From Rhodanobacter sp. (lineage in GTDB: Bacteria; Pseudomonadota; Gammaproteobacteria; Xanthomonadales; Rhodanobacteraceae), in assembly GCA_026193555.1 (NCBI GenBank), contig JAPHUU010000096.1, positions 1-8,705 of the forward strand: DNA of 8,705 nt. The letters are read 5' to 3'. A model generated the notes under the pieces. That model was not told where the DNA came from and did not search any database. It worked only from the letters and a program-made list of their open reading frames with translations. The position numbers and the translations under genes were made by a program. The stretch's first letter is position 1; each line of letters starts with the position of its first letter. Shown here piece by piece: positions 1 to 7,474 of this stretch.

Positions 1-103
1 GACACCCAGTCACCTGAGATGCCCTTGCCTTCCGCTAATCCTTCCCCTTGCCGGGTGGATAGAGGACTTTCACCTCCAAGCAGGTGCGCCCTGCCGGGCA
101 CAC
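1..103 (-). mobile_element. 5' end of a group II intron, probably class C (IIC), partial at window edge
   Basis: Read on the minus strand from base 103 downward, the sequence starts GTGTG, fitting the group II 5' consensus GUGYG. It then folds into a hairpin: 103-96 pairs with 91-84 around a GGCA loop. One pair is a G-U wobble (100 with 87) that would be a C/A mismatch on the plus strand, so the RNA is on the minus strand. Next come GGAGGTGAAAGTCCTC (77-62), a small stem with a UGAAAGU loop, and TTAGCGGAAGGCAAGGGC (36-19). These resemble domain I of bacterial group II introns as I know them. The start lies one base after the T-tract of the ihfB terminator, which is the known target preference of class C introns. 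The remaining ribozyme, any reverse transcriptase/maturase gene and the 3' junction lie off the left edge, so completeness and activity cannot be judged. The class C assignment rests on the insertion site and remembered consensus. Confidence 0.82.
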
Positions 104-104
104 C

Positions 105-138
105 AAAAAAAAGGCAGGGTCAGCTCGCGCTGCCTGCC
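105..138 (-). terminator. Rho-independent terminator of ihfB
   Basis: On the minus strand, 22 bases past the ihfB stop, GGCAGG (138-133) pairs with CCTGCC (118-113). An inner stem pairs 132-129 with 124-121 around a four-base loop, with a two-base bulge (120-119). Eight T residues follow directly (112-105). This is a classical intrinsic terminator. One base later the putative group II intron begins, so the hairpin and T-tract would also be the 5' exon recognised by that element. Confidence 0.88.
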
Positions 139-160
139 TCAGTTGACTTTGTGTTCCGGC

Positions 161-454
161 TCAGGCTTCCGCCTGTTCCAGATTTACGCGCTCGCGCAAT
201 TCCTTGCCGGGTTTGAAGTGCGGAACGTGCTTGCCGGGCAGCGCCACCGCCTCGCCCGTCTTGGGATTGCGACCCATGCGCGGCGGTCGGTAATGCAGCG
301 CGAAACTGCCGAAGCCACGCACTTCGATACGCTCACCGTGAGCCAGCGCATGGCTCATCTGTTCAATGACGCTTTTGACTGCCATCTCGACATCAGAAAA
401 CGCCAAGTGCGTCTGGCGCCTGGCCAGCGCCTCGATCAATTCGGATTTTGTCAT
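161..454 (-). CDS. ihfB: Integration host factor subunit beta
   Basis: This is a 97-residue DNA-bending protein of the HU/IHF family. It pairs with the alpha subunit (IhfA) to form the nucleoid-associated heterodimer that bends DNA sharply at specific sites in transcription, recombination and replication. The N-terminus [11 protein letters not shown] is the typical beta-subunit start. The DNA-binding arm carries GRNPKTGE at residues 61-68, with the intercalating proline at 64, and RGFGSF lies at 46-51. I chose the ATG at 454 because it gives the family length and N-terminus. The frame stays open up to 697 but only in sequence antisense or downstream to rpsA, which does not resemble IHF. A GGGG run just upstream is only a fair ribosome-binding site. 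It is the last gene of the cmk-rpsA-ihfB series and ends before a strong terminator. Confidence 0.97.
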   Translation of the reverse strand: MTKSELIEALARRQTHLAFSDVEMAVKSVIEQMSHALAHGERIEVRGFGSFALHYRPPRMGRNPKTGEAVALPGKHVPHFKPGKELRERVNLEQAEA

Positions 455-481
455 GGGCCCCAATGTCCGCGACATGAAACA

Positions 482-506
482 ACGGGGCGGCGACAAGCCG
501 CCCCGT
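482..506 (-). terminator. Hairpin between rpsA and ihfB (weak terminator or attenuator)
   Basis: A perfect 10-bp stem, ACGGGGCGGC at 482-491 with its complement at 497-506, encloses a five-base loop. It starts 18 bases past the rpsA stop. On the minus strand only a three-T run follows, so termination is probably partial. It may separate abundant rpsA mRNA from ihfB or protect the rpsA 3' end. The role is inferred; the stem is directly visible. Confidence 0.6.
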
Positions 507-524
507 ATCAGACTTCCACAAGCC

Positions 525-2198
525 TCAGTCGGCCTTGTCGAACTGTTCCTTGAGCAACGCACCAAGCTTGGTGGTGCCCGTGGATGCCGACGCGTAATCG
601 GCGACAACCTCCGGCACATCCTCCTCGTCCTTCGCGCGGATCGAGAGCGCCAGCTGGCGACCCTTGCGATCCATGCCGGTGAACTTGGCCTCGACACTGT
701 CGCCCACCTTCAGATGCAGCGTGGCATCCTCGATGCGCTCCTTGGCGATGTCGTTCGCACGCAGGTAGCCCTCGACGCCTTCGCCCAGATCGATCACCGC
801 ACCCTTGGCATCGACTTCCTTGACCGTACCGTTAACGATGGCACCGCGCGGATTGGCGGCCATGAACTGACCGAACGGATCCTGCTCCATCTGCTTGATG
901 CCGAGCGAGATGCGCTCGCGCTCCGGATCCACCGCCAGCACCACGGCCTCGATCTCGTCGCCCTTCTTGAAGTTGCGCACGAGGTCTTCGCCGGACACCT
1001 GCCAGGAAATATCGGACAGGTGCACCAGACCGTCGATGCCGCCGTCCAGGCCGATGAAGACGCCGAAGTCGGTGATCGACTTGATCTGACCGGACACCTT
1101 GTCGCCCTTCTTGTGCATCGCTGCGAAGGCTTCCCACGGGTTCGAGCGAGTCTGCTTGATGCCCAGCGAGATGCGGCGACGCTCCTCGTCGACGTCCAGC
1201 ACGGTGACTTCGGTCTCGTCACCGACCTGAACCACCTTGGCCGGATTGACGTTCTTGTTGGTCCAGTCCATCTCGGAAACGTGCACCAGGCCTTCGACGC
1301 CCGGCTCGATCTCGACGAAGCAGCCGTAATCGGTGACGTTGGAAACCTTGCCGAACAGGCGGCTGCCGACCGGGTAGCGGCGGGCAATGGCGACCCACGG
1401 GTCGTCGCCCAGCTGCTTCAGGCCCAGCGAAACGCGGTTGCGCTCCTTGTCGTACTTCAGCACGCGCACGTCCAGCTCGTCGCCGACGTTGACCACTTCG
1501 GACGGATGACGCACACGCTTCCACGCCATGTCGGTGATGTGCAGCAGGCCGTCGATGCCGCCCAGATCCACGAATGCGCCGTAATCGGTGAGGTTCTTCA
1601 CCACACCCTTGACGACGGCACCCTCGGTCAGGCGCTCCAGCAGCTTCTCGCGCTCCTCGGAGAACTCGGTCTCGACGACAGCGCGGCGGCTGACCACCAC
1701 ATTGTTGCGCTTGCGGTCGAGCTTGATGATCTTGAACTCGAGTTCCTTGCCCTCGAGGTAAACCGGGTCACGCACCGGACGCACATCGACCAGCGAGCCC
1801 GGCAGGAACGCGCGGACATCCTTGATGTCGACGGTGAAACCGCCCTTGACCTTGCCGGAAATCATGCCGACGATGGTTTCTTCCTTGTCGAACGCCTGCT
1901 CCAGGTCGTCCCACACCATCGAGCGCTTGGCCTTCTCGCGCGACAGCTTGGTCTCGCCGAAACCGTCTTCCAAAGCTTCGAGGGCTACCTTCACCTCGTC
2001 GCCTACCTGCACCTCCAGCACGCCCTGCTCGTCCTTGAACTGCTCGATCGGGACGATGCCTTCGCTCTTCAGGCCGGCATTGATCACGACGACGTCATTG
2101 CGGATTTCCACAACGATACCGGTGACGATGGCGCCGGGCTTCAGCTTGGAGATAGCCTGTTGGCTCTGTTCAAACAGTTCGGCAAAACTTTCAGTCAT
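525..2198 (-). CDS. rpsA: 30S ribosomal protein S1
   Basis: This is a 557-residue S1 protein, the RNA-binding ribosomal component that captures mRNA leaders on the small subunit. The six S1 (OB-fold) repeats are all visible, at about residues 21-87, 105-172, 191-261, 276-348, 363-435 and 450-521. The central ones carry the strong motif [17 protein letters not shown] (204-220) and its relatives at 289-306 and 376-393. Length and repeat number match the usual proteobacterial form. The ATG at 2198 gives the standard [11 protein letters not shown] start. The frame is open up to 2318, but that extension has no S1 character. The Shine-Dalgarno sequence is weak (GGAA six bases upstream), as is usual for S1 genes, which rely on a structured leader and autogenous control. 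It lies 176 bases after cmk, a conserved gammaproteobacterial order. Confidence 0.98.
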   Translation of the reverse strand: MTESFAELFEQSQQAISKLKPGAIVTGIVVEIRNDVVVINAGLKSEGIVPIEQFKDEQGVLEVQVGDEVKVALEALEDGFGETKLSREKAKRSMVWDDLEQAFDKEETIVGMISGKVKGGFTVDIKDVRAFLPGSLVDVRPVRDPVYLEGKELEFKIIKLDRKRNNVVVSRRAVVETEFSEEREKLLERLTEGAVVKGVVKNLTDYGAFVDLGGIDGLLHITDMAWKRVRHPSEVVNVGDELDVRVLKYDKERNRVSLGLKQLGDDPWVAIARRYPVGSRLFGKVSNVTDYGCFVEIEPGVEGLVHVSEMDWTNKNVNPAKVVQVGDETEVTVLDVDEERRRISLGIKQTRSNPWEAFAAMHKKGDKVSGQIKSITDFGVFIGLDGGIDGLVHLSDISWQVSGEDLVRNFKKGDEIEAVVLAVDPERERISLGIKQMEQDPFGQFMAANPRGAIVNGTVKEVDAKGAVIDLGEGVEGYLRANDIAKERIEDATLHLKVGDSVEAKFTGMDRKGRQLALSIRAKDEEDVPEVVADYASASTGTTKLGALLKEQFDKAD

Positions 2199-2331
2199 GT
2201 TGATTCCATAGTGGGAAAAGACCGTTGTCCATTGCGCCTTGTTGGTTTGCGCAAAGGATCTTCCGATCCACCGGTTGAGGGTGTCTTCACAAGGCTCACG
2301 CGGAACCCCTGTCGCCACCGTTGGCCAAAAT
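2199..2331 (-). promoter_or_regulatory. Putative structured rpsA leader (autogenous control region)
   Basis: Between the cmk terminator and the rpsA ATG, the minus strand has a short hairpin GGATC-GGAA-GATCC (2269-2256) next to the palindrome TTTGCGCAAA (2246-2255). A weak GGAA then precedes the start codon. In gammaproteobacteria, S1 represses its own translation through hairpins in a leader that lacks a strong Shine-Dalgarno, and this region would fit. I see no confident -35/-10 pair, so the promoter is not placed. Confidence 0.4.
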
Positions 2332-2349
2332 CCCCTGCCGCAGCAGGGG
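2327..2349 (-). terminator. Terminator-like hairpin after cmk
   Basis: On the minus strand CCCCTGC (2349-2343) pairs with GCAGGGG (2338-2332) around a TGCG loop. ATTTT (2331-2327) follows. The stem is strong but the T-run short, so it may end only part of the cmk transcripts before rpsA. It begins 25 bases after the cmk stop codon. Confidence 0.65.
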
Positions 2350-2374
2350 CGCAGAAACCGCCGCGCAACCCGAT

Positions 2375-3055
2375 TCAGGGCTGCACGACGGCGAGTACTT
2401 TCGCGACCACGTCGTCGATGCTCATGCCGGTGGTATCCACCTGCACAGCGTCCGCGGCGGGCTTGAGCGGCGCAACCGCACGCGATGCATCGCGGCTGTC
2501 ACGTGCTTCAATTTCGCGCTGAAGGCCGCCAAGTGTAACGTTGAGTCCCTTTTCCTTCAACTGCTTATAGCGTCTTTTCGCACGCTCGGCGGCACTCGCG
2601 GTGAGGAACACCTTGTACGGGGCATCCGGGAAGATGACCGTGCCCATGTCCCGCCCGTCGGCCACCAGCCCCGGCATCTTGCGAAAACCCAGCTGCAAGG
2701 CCACCAGCGCTTCACGCACGGGCGGCATGGAAGCTATCGCCGACGCCGCTGCACCGGCGGTCTCGGTGCGCAACTCGTCGGTGGCGTCGTGACCATTGAC
2801 GATCACCCGGGTCGGGCCGCCGTCAGCGGCAGCGCGAAACTGGATTTTCGTCGTTTGCGCGCATCGGGCCATGGCGTCCATGTCCGAGAGATCCAGTCCG
2901 GCCATGCCGGCGGCATAGCCAACGGCGCGGTAGAGCGCCCCCGAATCCAGCAGCCTCCAGCCCAGACGTTCGGCCACCAGCGCACTGATGGTGCCCTTGC
3001 CCGACCCGGATGGCCCGTCGATGGCAAGTACGGGAACGTTCGAAGCATGACTCAT
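2375..3055 (-). CDS. cmk: Cytidylate kinase
   Basis: This is a 226-residue (d)CMP kinase that phosphorylates CMP and dCMP with ATP to the diphosphates, in cytosolic pyrimidine salvage and nucleotide supply. The P-loop is GPSGSGKGT at residues 14-22. DSGALYRA at 37-44 and DGRDMGT at 133-139 belong to the nucleotide monophosphate site. The lid-region arginine pattern [13 protein letters not shown] lies at 185-197. Length matches the bacterial family. The ATG at 3055 is chosen because a clear AGGAG stands five bases upstream (3065-3061). An in-frame TTG at 3070 would add only five residues and would overlap that site. It is the first gene of the minus-strand cmk-rpsA-ihfB group and diverges from the acyl-CoA-binding protein gene across 110 bases. 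Confidence 0.97.
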   Translation of the reverse strand: MSHASNVPVLAIDGPSGSGKGTISALVAERLGWRLLDSGALYRAVGYAAGMAGLDLSDMDAMARCAQTTKIQFRAAADGGPTRVIVNGHDATDELRTETAGAAASAIASMPPVREALVALQLGFRKMPGLVADGRDMGTVIFPDAPYKVFLTASAAERAKRRYKQLKEKGLNVTLGGLQREIEARDSRDASRAVAPLKPAADAVQVDTTGMSIDDVVAKVLAVVQP

Positions 3056-3060
3056 GGCAA

Positions 3061-3065
3061 CTCCT
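3061..3065 (-). promoter_or_regulatory. Ribosome-binding site deciding the cmk start
   Basis: AGGAG on the minus strand, five bases before the ATG at 3055. It argues for that codon over the in-frame TTG at 3070, which it follows. Confidence 0.85.
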
Positions 3066-3099
3066 GGCAAGTGCGGACACGGCCCGGCAGTTTAACGCG

Positions 3100-3128
3100 T
3101 TGACCCTGCCCGGGACGCGTGCTATCCA
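3100..3128 (+). promoter_or_regulatory. Candidate promoter for the acyl-CoA-binding protein gene
   Basis: TTGACC (3100-3105) and TATCCA (3123-3128) stand 17 bases apart. The -35 box is close to consensus and the -10 box only half matches. This would give a leader of about 30 bases before the ATG at 3166. No comparably good match was found for cmk in the opposite direction. Confidence 0.42.
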
Positions 3129-3165
3129 GCCCGTCTCTTGTGCATGACAGAATCCCCCGCCCCCC

Positions 3166-3426
3166 ATGACCGACGACCTTCGCCGCGAGTTCGAACAAGC
3201 CGCCAAGGACGTGCAGCAGCTGCATACCCGCCCCGACAACGACACCTTGCTCAAGTTGTACGCGCTGTACAAGCAAGGCTCCGAAGGTGACCTCAGCCGC
3301 GTCCAGCCCGGCTTCTTCGACTTTGTCGGAACCCCCAAGCATGAGGCTTGGGCCCAACTGAGTGGCATCACCGCGGACGAGGCGATGCGCCGGTACATAG
3401 CCTTGGTGCATCAGCTGCTGGCCTGA
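3166..3426 (+). CDS. Acyl-CoA-binding protein (ACBP family)
   Basis: This 86-residue protein covers the whole ACBP four-helix fold, a small cytosolic carrier that binds medium- and long-chain acyl-CoA esters. Family landmarks are in order: LYALYKQ at 31-37, GDLSRVQPGFFDF at 41-53, GTPKHEAW at 55-62, and the terminal EAMRRYIALV at 72-81. Aligned by eye to bovine ACBP, the acyl-CoA contact residues Tyr28, Lys32, Lys54 and Tyr73 correspond to Tyr32, Lys36, Lys58 and Tyr77, all present. The start is the only ATG giving a full-length domain. An upstream ATG at 3144 is out of frame, and no convincing Shine-Dalgarno is seen. It sits 107 bases before fadH on the same strand, so a shared role in fatty acid degradation is plausible. 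ACBP is patchy in bacteria, and its role in them is less clear than in eukaryotes. Confidence 0.93.
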   Translation: MTDDLRREFEQAAKDVQQLHTRPDNDTLLKLYALYKQGSEGDLSRVQPGFFDFVGTPKHEAWAQLSGITADEAMRRYIALVHQLLA

Positions 3427-5552
<2,126 letters not shown>

Positions 5553-5617
5553 ACGCGCCGCCTCGCCGCGCATGCGGGGCAAGCGGGGAGGCCCCTGAGG
5601 CCAGCCCGGAAATAGAA

Positions 5618-5698
5618 GCGCCCTGCGGGTGAGACGCATCAATGTGGGCTCAGGGGGGGGATGAGCCAGACATCGTATTTAGCGTCGCCGCAGGGCGC
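5618..5698. repeat. 81-base nested inverted repeat
   Basis: Perfect 11-bp arms, GCGCCCTGCGG at 5618-5628 and its complement at 5688-5698, enclose further nested arms. GACGC (5633-5637) faces GCGTC (5682-5686), ATGT (5642-5645) faces ACAT (5670-5673), and GGCTCA (5647-5652) faces TGAGCC (5662-5667). The apex is a run of eight G residues. The whole could extrude as a cruciform or fold as one long bulged RNA stem. It might be an intergenic palindromic repeat, a small non-autonomous mobile element or an RNA structure downstream of fadH. I do not recognise its family. Confidence 0.72.
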
Positions 5699-5734
5699 GG
5701 GTCACTGCCACCAAGGGGAGCGGTGGCGGGACTT

Positions 5735-5805
5735 TCGCTATATTATGATCGATGTCATAAAGTATCTAATATATATTTATGCCGTGATTAATTTGATTTC
5801 CATAT
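5735..5805 (+). promoter_or_regulatory. AT-rich promoter zone of the LysR-family gene
   Basis: By hand count only about a quarter of these bases are G or C, in clear contrast to everything around. Several -10-like strings occur (TATTAT at 5741, TAATAT at 5767, TATATT at 5772), and none has a convincing -35 partner. The lysR ATG lacks a Shine-Dalgarno, so initiation may rely on an unstructured AT-rich leader or a short or absent leader. Confidence 0.5.
5743..5760. promoter_or_regulatory. Palindrome TTATGA-N6-TCATAA, candidate operator
   Basis: This perfect 6-bp inverted repeat lies 45 bases before the lysR start codon, inside the AT-rich zone. The position suits autoregulation by the LysR protein or control by another dimeric regulator. 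Its even centre does not match the LysR T-N11-A box exactly, so the binding partner is open. Confidence 0.45.
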
Positions 5806-6717
5806 ATGTTTGACTTGCGCCAGTTGCGCTACTTCGTTGCGGTCGCCGAGGAACTGAGCTTCACTCGCGCGGCGATACGCCTGCATCTGTCTCAGCCACC
5901 ACTTTCACAGCAGATACAGGCACTTGAGCTTGATCTCGGGGTGCGCCTGCTTGAGCGCACCAAGCGCCATGTGGCACTGACCGAGCCGGGACGGGTGTTC
6001 CTCGAGCAGGCCAGGCAGATCCTGGCCAAGGCCGATGAAGCACGCAGTCACGTGGCCGCCGCCGCCGCCGGTTACAGCGGGCAACTGCGCATGGCGTACA
6101 CGGTGTCGGTTTCGTTTCACCCCTCGCTGCCACAAGCCCTGTTGCGCTATGGACAGATCGCCCCGAATGTCGGGCTGCACCTGCGCGAGATGTATACCGA
6201 ACCGCAGTTTGCCGCGCTGCTGGCGGATCAGATCGATGTCGGCTTTGTCCGCAGTCAGCCGGCTCATACAAAGGATGCACGCCGCTTGCGCATCACCGTG
6301 ATCGATCGCGAACCCCTGCTGCTGGCCATCCCCACCGGCCACCCGCTTTCCGGCAGAAGCAGCCTGCGCCTTGCCGAAGTCGCACGCGACGCATTTGTCT
6401 CCCAACCGCGTGAACTGGCCGCCACACTGTACGACCGACTCGTCAAGTTGGCGGGCGATGCCGGCTTCCAGCCGCTGATCAGTCAAAACGCACAACAGAT
6501 CACTGGTCTGCTGGCACTGGTCGCCGCAGGCCTTGGCATGGCACTGGTGCCGGCCAGCCTGCGCGCTGTACGCCTGAGCGGAGTGAACTACGTGCCGCTG
6601 GACGACCCCGATGCGTATTTGCTGCTGGCGGTAGCCAGCCGGGAAAACGACCATGCCCCGGCACTGCAGCAGTTCCTTTCCACCGTAGCCGTATCTGCAG
6701 TTACCTCAGGCTTGTGA
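5806..6717 (+). CDS. LysR-family transcriptional regulator, BenM/CatM-like
   Basis: This 303-residue regulator has the standard LysR layout. The N-terminal winged helix-turn-helix spans about residues 1-60, with FTRAAIRLHLSQPPLSQQI at 19-37 as the DNA-binding helices, followed by a linker helix. The effector-binding domain runs from about 92 to 295. The C-terminal stretch LVAAGLGMALVPAS (238-251) and YVPLDDPDA (262-270) resemble the BenM/CatM branch, which senses aromatic-degradation intermediates such as muconate. That ligand is not certain here. Length is normal. The start ATG has no Shine-Dalgarno but directly precedes the canonical FDLRQLRYFVAVAEE beginning. Unlike most LysR genes it has no divergent neighbour: fadH lies upstream on the same strand and rpmJ downstream. 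Targets are therefore unknown, and fadH or the gene itself are possibilities. The stop codon overlaps the rpmJ promoter. Confidence 0.93.
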   Translation: MFDLRQLRYFVAVAEELSFTRAAIRLHLSQPPLSQQIQALELDLGVRLLERTKRHVALTEPGRVFLEQARQILAKADEARSHVAAAAAGYSGQLRMAYTVSVSFHPSLPQALLRYGQIAPNVGLHLREMYTEPQFAALLADQIDVGFVRSQPAHTKDARRLRITVIDREPLLLAIPTGHPLSGRSSLRLAEVARDAFVSQPRELAATLYDRLVKLAGDAGFQPLISQNAQQITGLLALVAAGLGMALVPASLRAVRLSGVNYVPLDDPDAYLLLAVASRENDHAPALQQFLSTVAVSAVTSGL

Positions 6718-6740
6718 AGGATCCTGCAACTGGCTACACT
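6712..6740 (+). promoter_or_regulatory. Sigma-70-type promoter of rpmJ
   Basis: TTGTGA (6712-6717) and TACACT (6735-6740) are separated by 17 bases, a good housekeeping promoter. The -35 box includes the lysR stop codon. Transcription should start near 6747, about 30 bases before the rpmJ start codon. Confidence 0.72.
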
Positions 6741-6767
6741 AGCGGGCTCATATTCTCGTTTAGTGTC

Positions 6768-6772
6768 AGGAG
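6768..6772 (+). promoter_or_regulatory. Ribosome-binding site of rpmJ
   Basis: AGGAG lies six bases before the GTG at 6779. Its strength and spacing fix this GTG as the start of the 41-codon gene. Confidence 0.88.
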
Positions 6773-6778
6773 CTCGCC

Positions 6779-6904
6779 GTGAAGGTGCTTAACTCTTTGA
6801 AGTCCGCCAAGGCGCGGCACCGTGACTGCAAGATTGTGCGTCGTCGCGGCAAGGTGTTCGTGATCTGCAAGAGCAACCCCCGTTTCAAGGCTCGTCAGCG
6901 CTGA
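6779..6904 (+). CDS. rpmJ: 50S ribosomal protein L36, zinc-site-poor (C-minus) form
   Basis: This is a 41-residue basic protein of the large ribosomal subunit starting at GTG. It begins [11 protein letters not shown] and ends [12 protein letters not shown], the pattern of the alternative L36 type (E. coli YkgO-like) found as the normal L36 in xanthomonads. Zinc-binding L36 has three cysteines and one histidine. Here only Cys17 and Cys30 align with ligands, the first cysteine position is His14 or thereabouts, and the final histidine is Phe36, so the zinc site is probably lost. It is free-standing, with its own promoter, a strong ribosome-binding site and a terminator, rather than inside a ribosomal protein operon. 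Confidence 0.95.
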   Translation: MKVLNSLKSAKARHRDCKIVRRRGKVFVICKSNPRFKARQR

Positions 6905-6922
6905 TTCGCGCTGCAGCGATGC

Positions 6923-6954
6923 AAAAAAAAGGCCGCGCAAGCGGTCTTTTTTTT
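6923..6954. terminator. Bidirectional terminator between rpmJ and greA
   Basis: Eight A residues (6923-6930), GGCCGC (6931-6936), a GCAA tetraloop, GCGGTC (6941-6946) and eight T residues (6947-6954) form a continuous 14-bp stem with one G-T wobble. The T-tract serves rpmJ on the plus strand. The A-tract becomes the T-tract for greA on the minus strand, 43 bases past its stop. Confidence 0.93.
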
Positions 6955-6997
6955 CACGCCATGCAGGTAGCGAAATTCCGGATGCGGCTCGCGCGCA

Positions 6998-7474
6998 TCA
7001 ACCGTAACGGACACCCGTGATCTCGTAATGCTTGACGCCGTTGGGCGCCGTGAACTCGAGGCTGTCACCGGAGCTCTTGCCGATCAACGCCCGCGCAATC
7101 GGCGAGGAGACCGCGATCAGCTGCCGCTTGATGTCAGCCTCCAGGTCACCGACGATCTGATAGGTCACGGCCACGCCCGTGTCCTCGTCTTCCAGATCCA
7201 CAATCGCACCGAACACCACGCGATTGCCCGGATTGAGCCGGGTGACGTCGATCACCTCAGCCATCGACAACCCTGCCTCCAGTTGGCCGATGCGGCCTTC
7301 GGTAAAGCTCTGCTGTTCGCGTGCAGCATGATATTCGGCGTTCTCCTTGAGATCGCCGTGCGCCCGCGCCTCCGCAATCGCCGCGATGATGCGCGGGCGA
7401 TCGACGGATTTCAGACGCTCCAGCTCGGCGCGCAAGCGCTCCGAGCCAGCCTTGGTGATGGGGGGGCGGCTCAT
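6998..7474 (-). CDS. greA: Transcription elongation factor GreA
   Basis: This 158-residue cytosolic factor enters the secondary channel of RNA polymerase and stimulates cleavage of backtracked RNA, rescuing stalled complexes. The N-terminal coiled coil (about 1-75) carries the tip motif [16 protein letters not shown] at 40-55. It includes the acidic residues Asp41 and Glu44 at the same numbers as in E. coli GreA. The C-terminal FKBP-like domain covers about 80-158 and ends [13 protein letters not shown]. Length is that of the family. The ATG at 7474 has AAGGAG eight bases upstream and overlaps the carB stop in an ATGA, which suggests translational coupling. It is co-transcribed with carB and ends before the shared terminator facing rpmJ. 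Confidence 0.98.
   Translation of the reverse strand: MSRPPITKAGSERLRAELERLKSVDRPRIIAAIAEARAHGDLKENAEYHAAREQQSFTEGRIGQLEAGLSMAEVIDVTRLNPGNRVVFGAIVDLEDEDTGVAVTYQIVGDLEADIKRQLIAVSSPIARALIGKSSGDSLEFTAPNGVKHYEITGVRYG

Larger units (their letters stand above)
5553..5805. other. Intergenic region between fadH and lysR
   Basis: These 253 bases hold no supportable gene. The first part (5555-5610) is G+C-rich with short overlapping hairpins, such as CCGC-GCAT-GCGG at 5566-5577 and GGGG-AGG-CCCC at 5585-5595, but no T-tract, so no clear intrinsic terminator for fadH. Next is the nested inverted repeat at 5618-5698. Then comes a hairpin GCCACC/GGTGGC (5707-5712 with 5722-5727, nine-base loop). Finally there is an AT-rich zone leading into lysR. 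Confidence 0.7.

Noticed and set aside
19..216. A 65-codon plus-strand frame at the left edge
   Set aside because: It crosses the putative intron end, the terminator and the ihfB 3' end on the opposite strand. Its sequence is explained by these structured elements.
366..2522. A 718-codon open frame on the plus strand opposite rpsA and parts of ihfB and cmk
   Set aside because: It is antisense to three certain genes, and its residue make-up follows from high-G+C codon bias of S1 on the other strand. No family is recognisable.
3056..3165. Promoter for cmk in the divergent spacer
   Set aside because: TAAACT (minus strand, 3094-3089) could be a -10 box, but the bases 17-18 upstream do not resemble a -35 element.
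5555..5610. Intrinsic terminator directly after fadH
   Set aside because: Short G+C hairpins exist but no T-tract follows any of them, so termination there is not supported.
5618..5698. Integron attC site as an explanation of the nested inverted repeat
   Set aside because: attC arms end in RYYYAAC and GTTRRRY core sites. Neither occurs at these arm ends, and no integrase or cassette array is visible.
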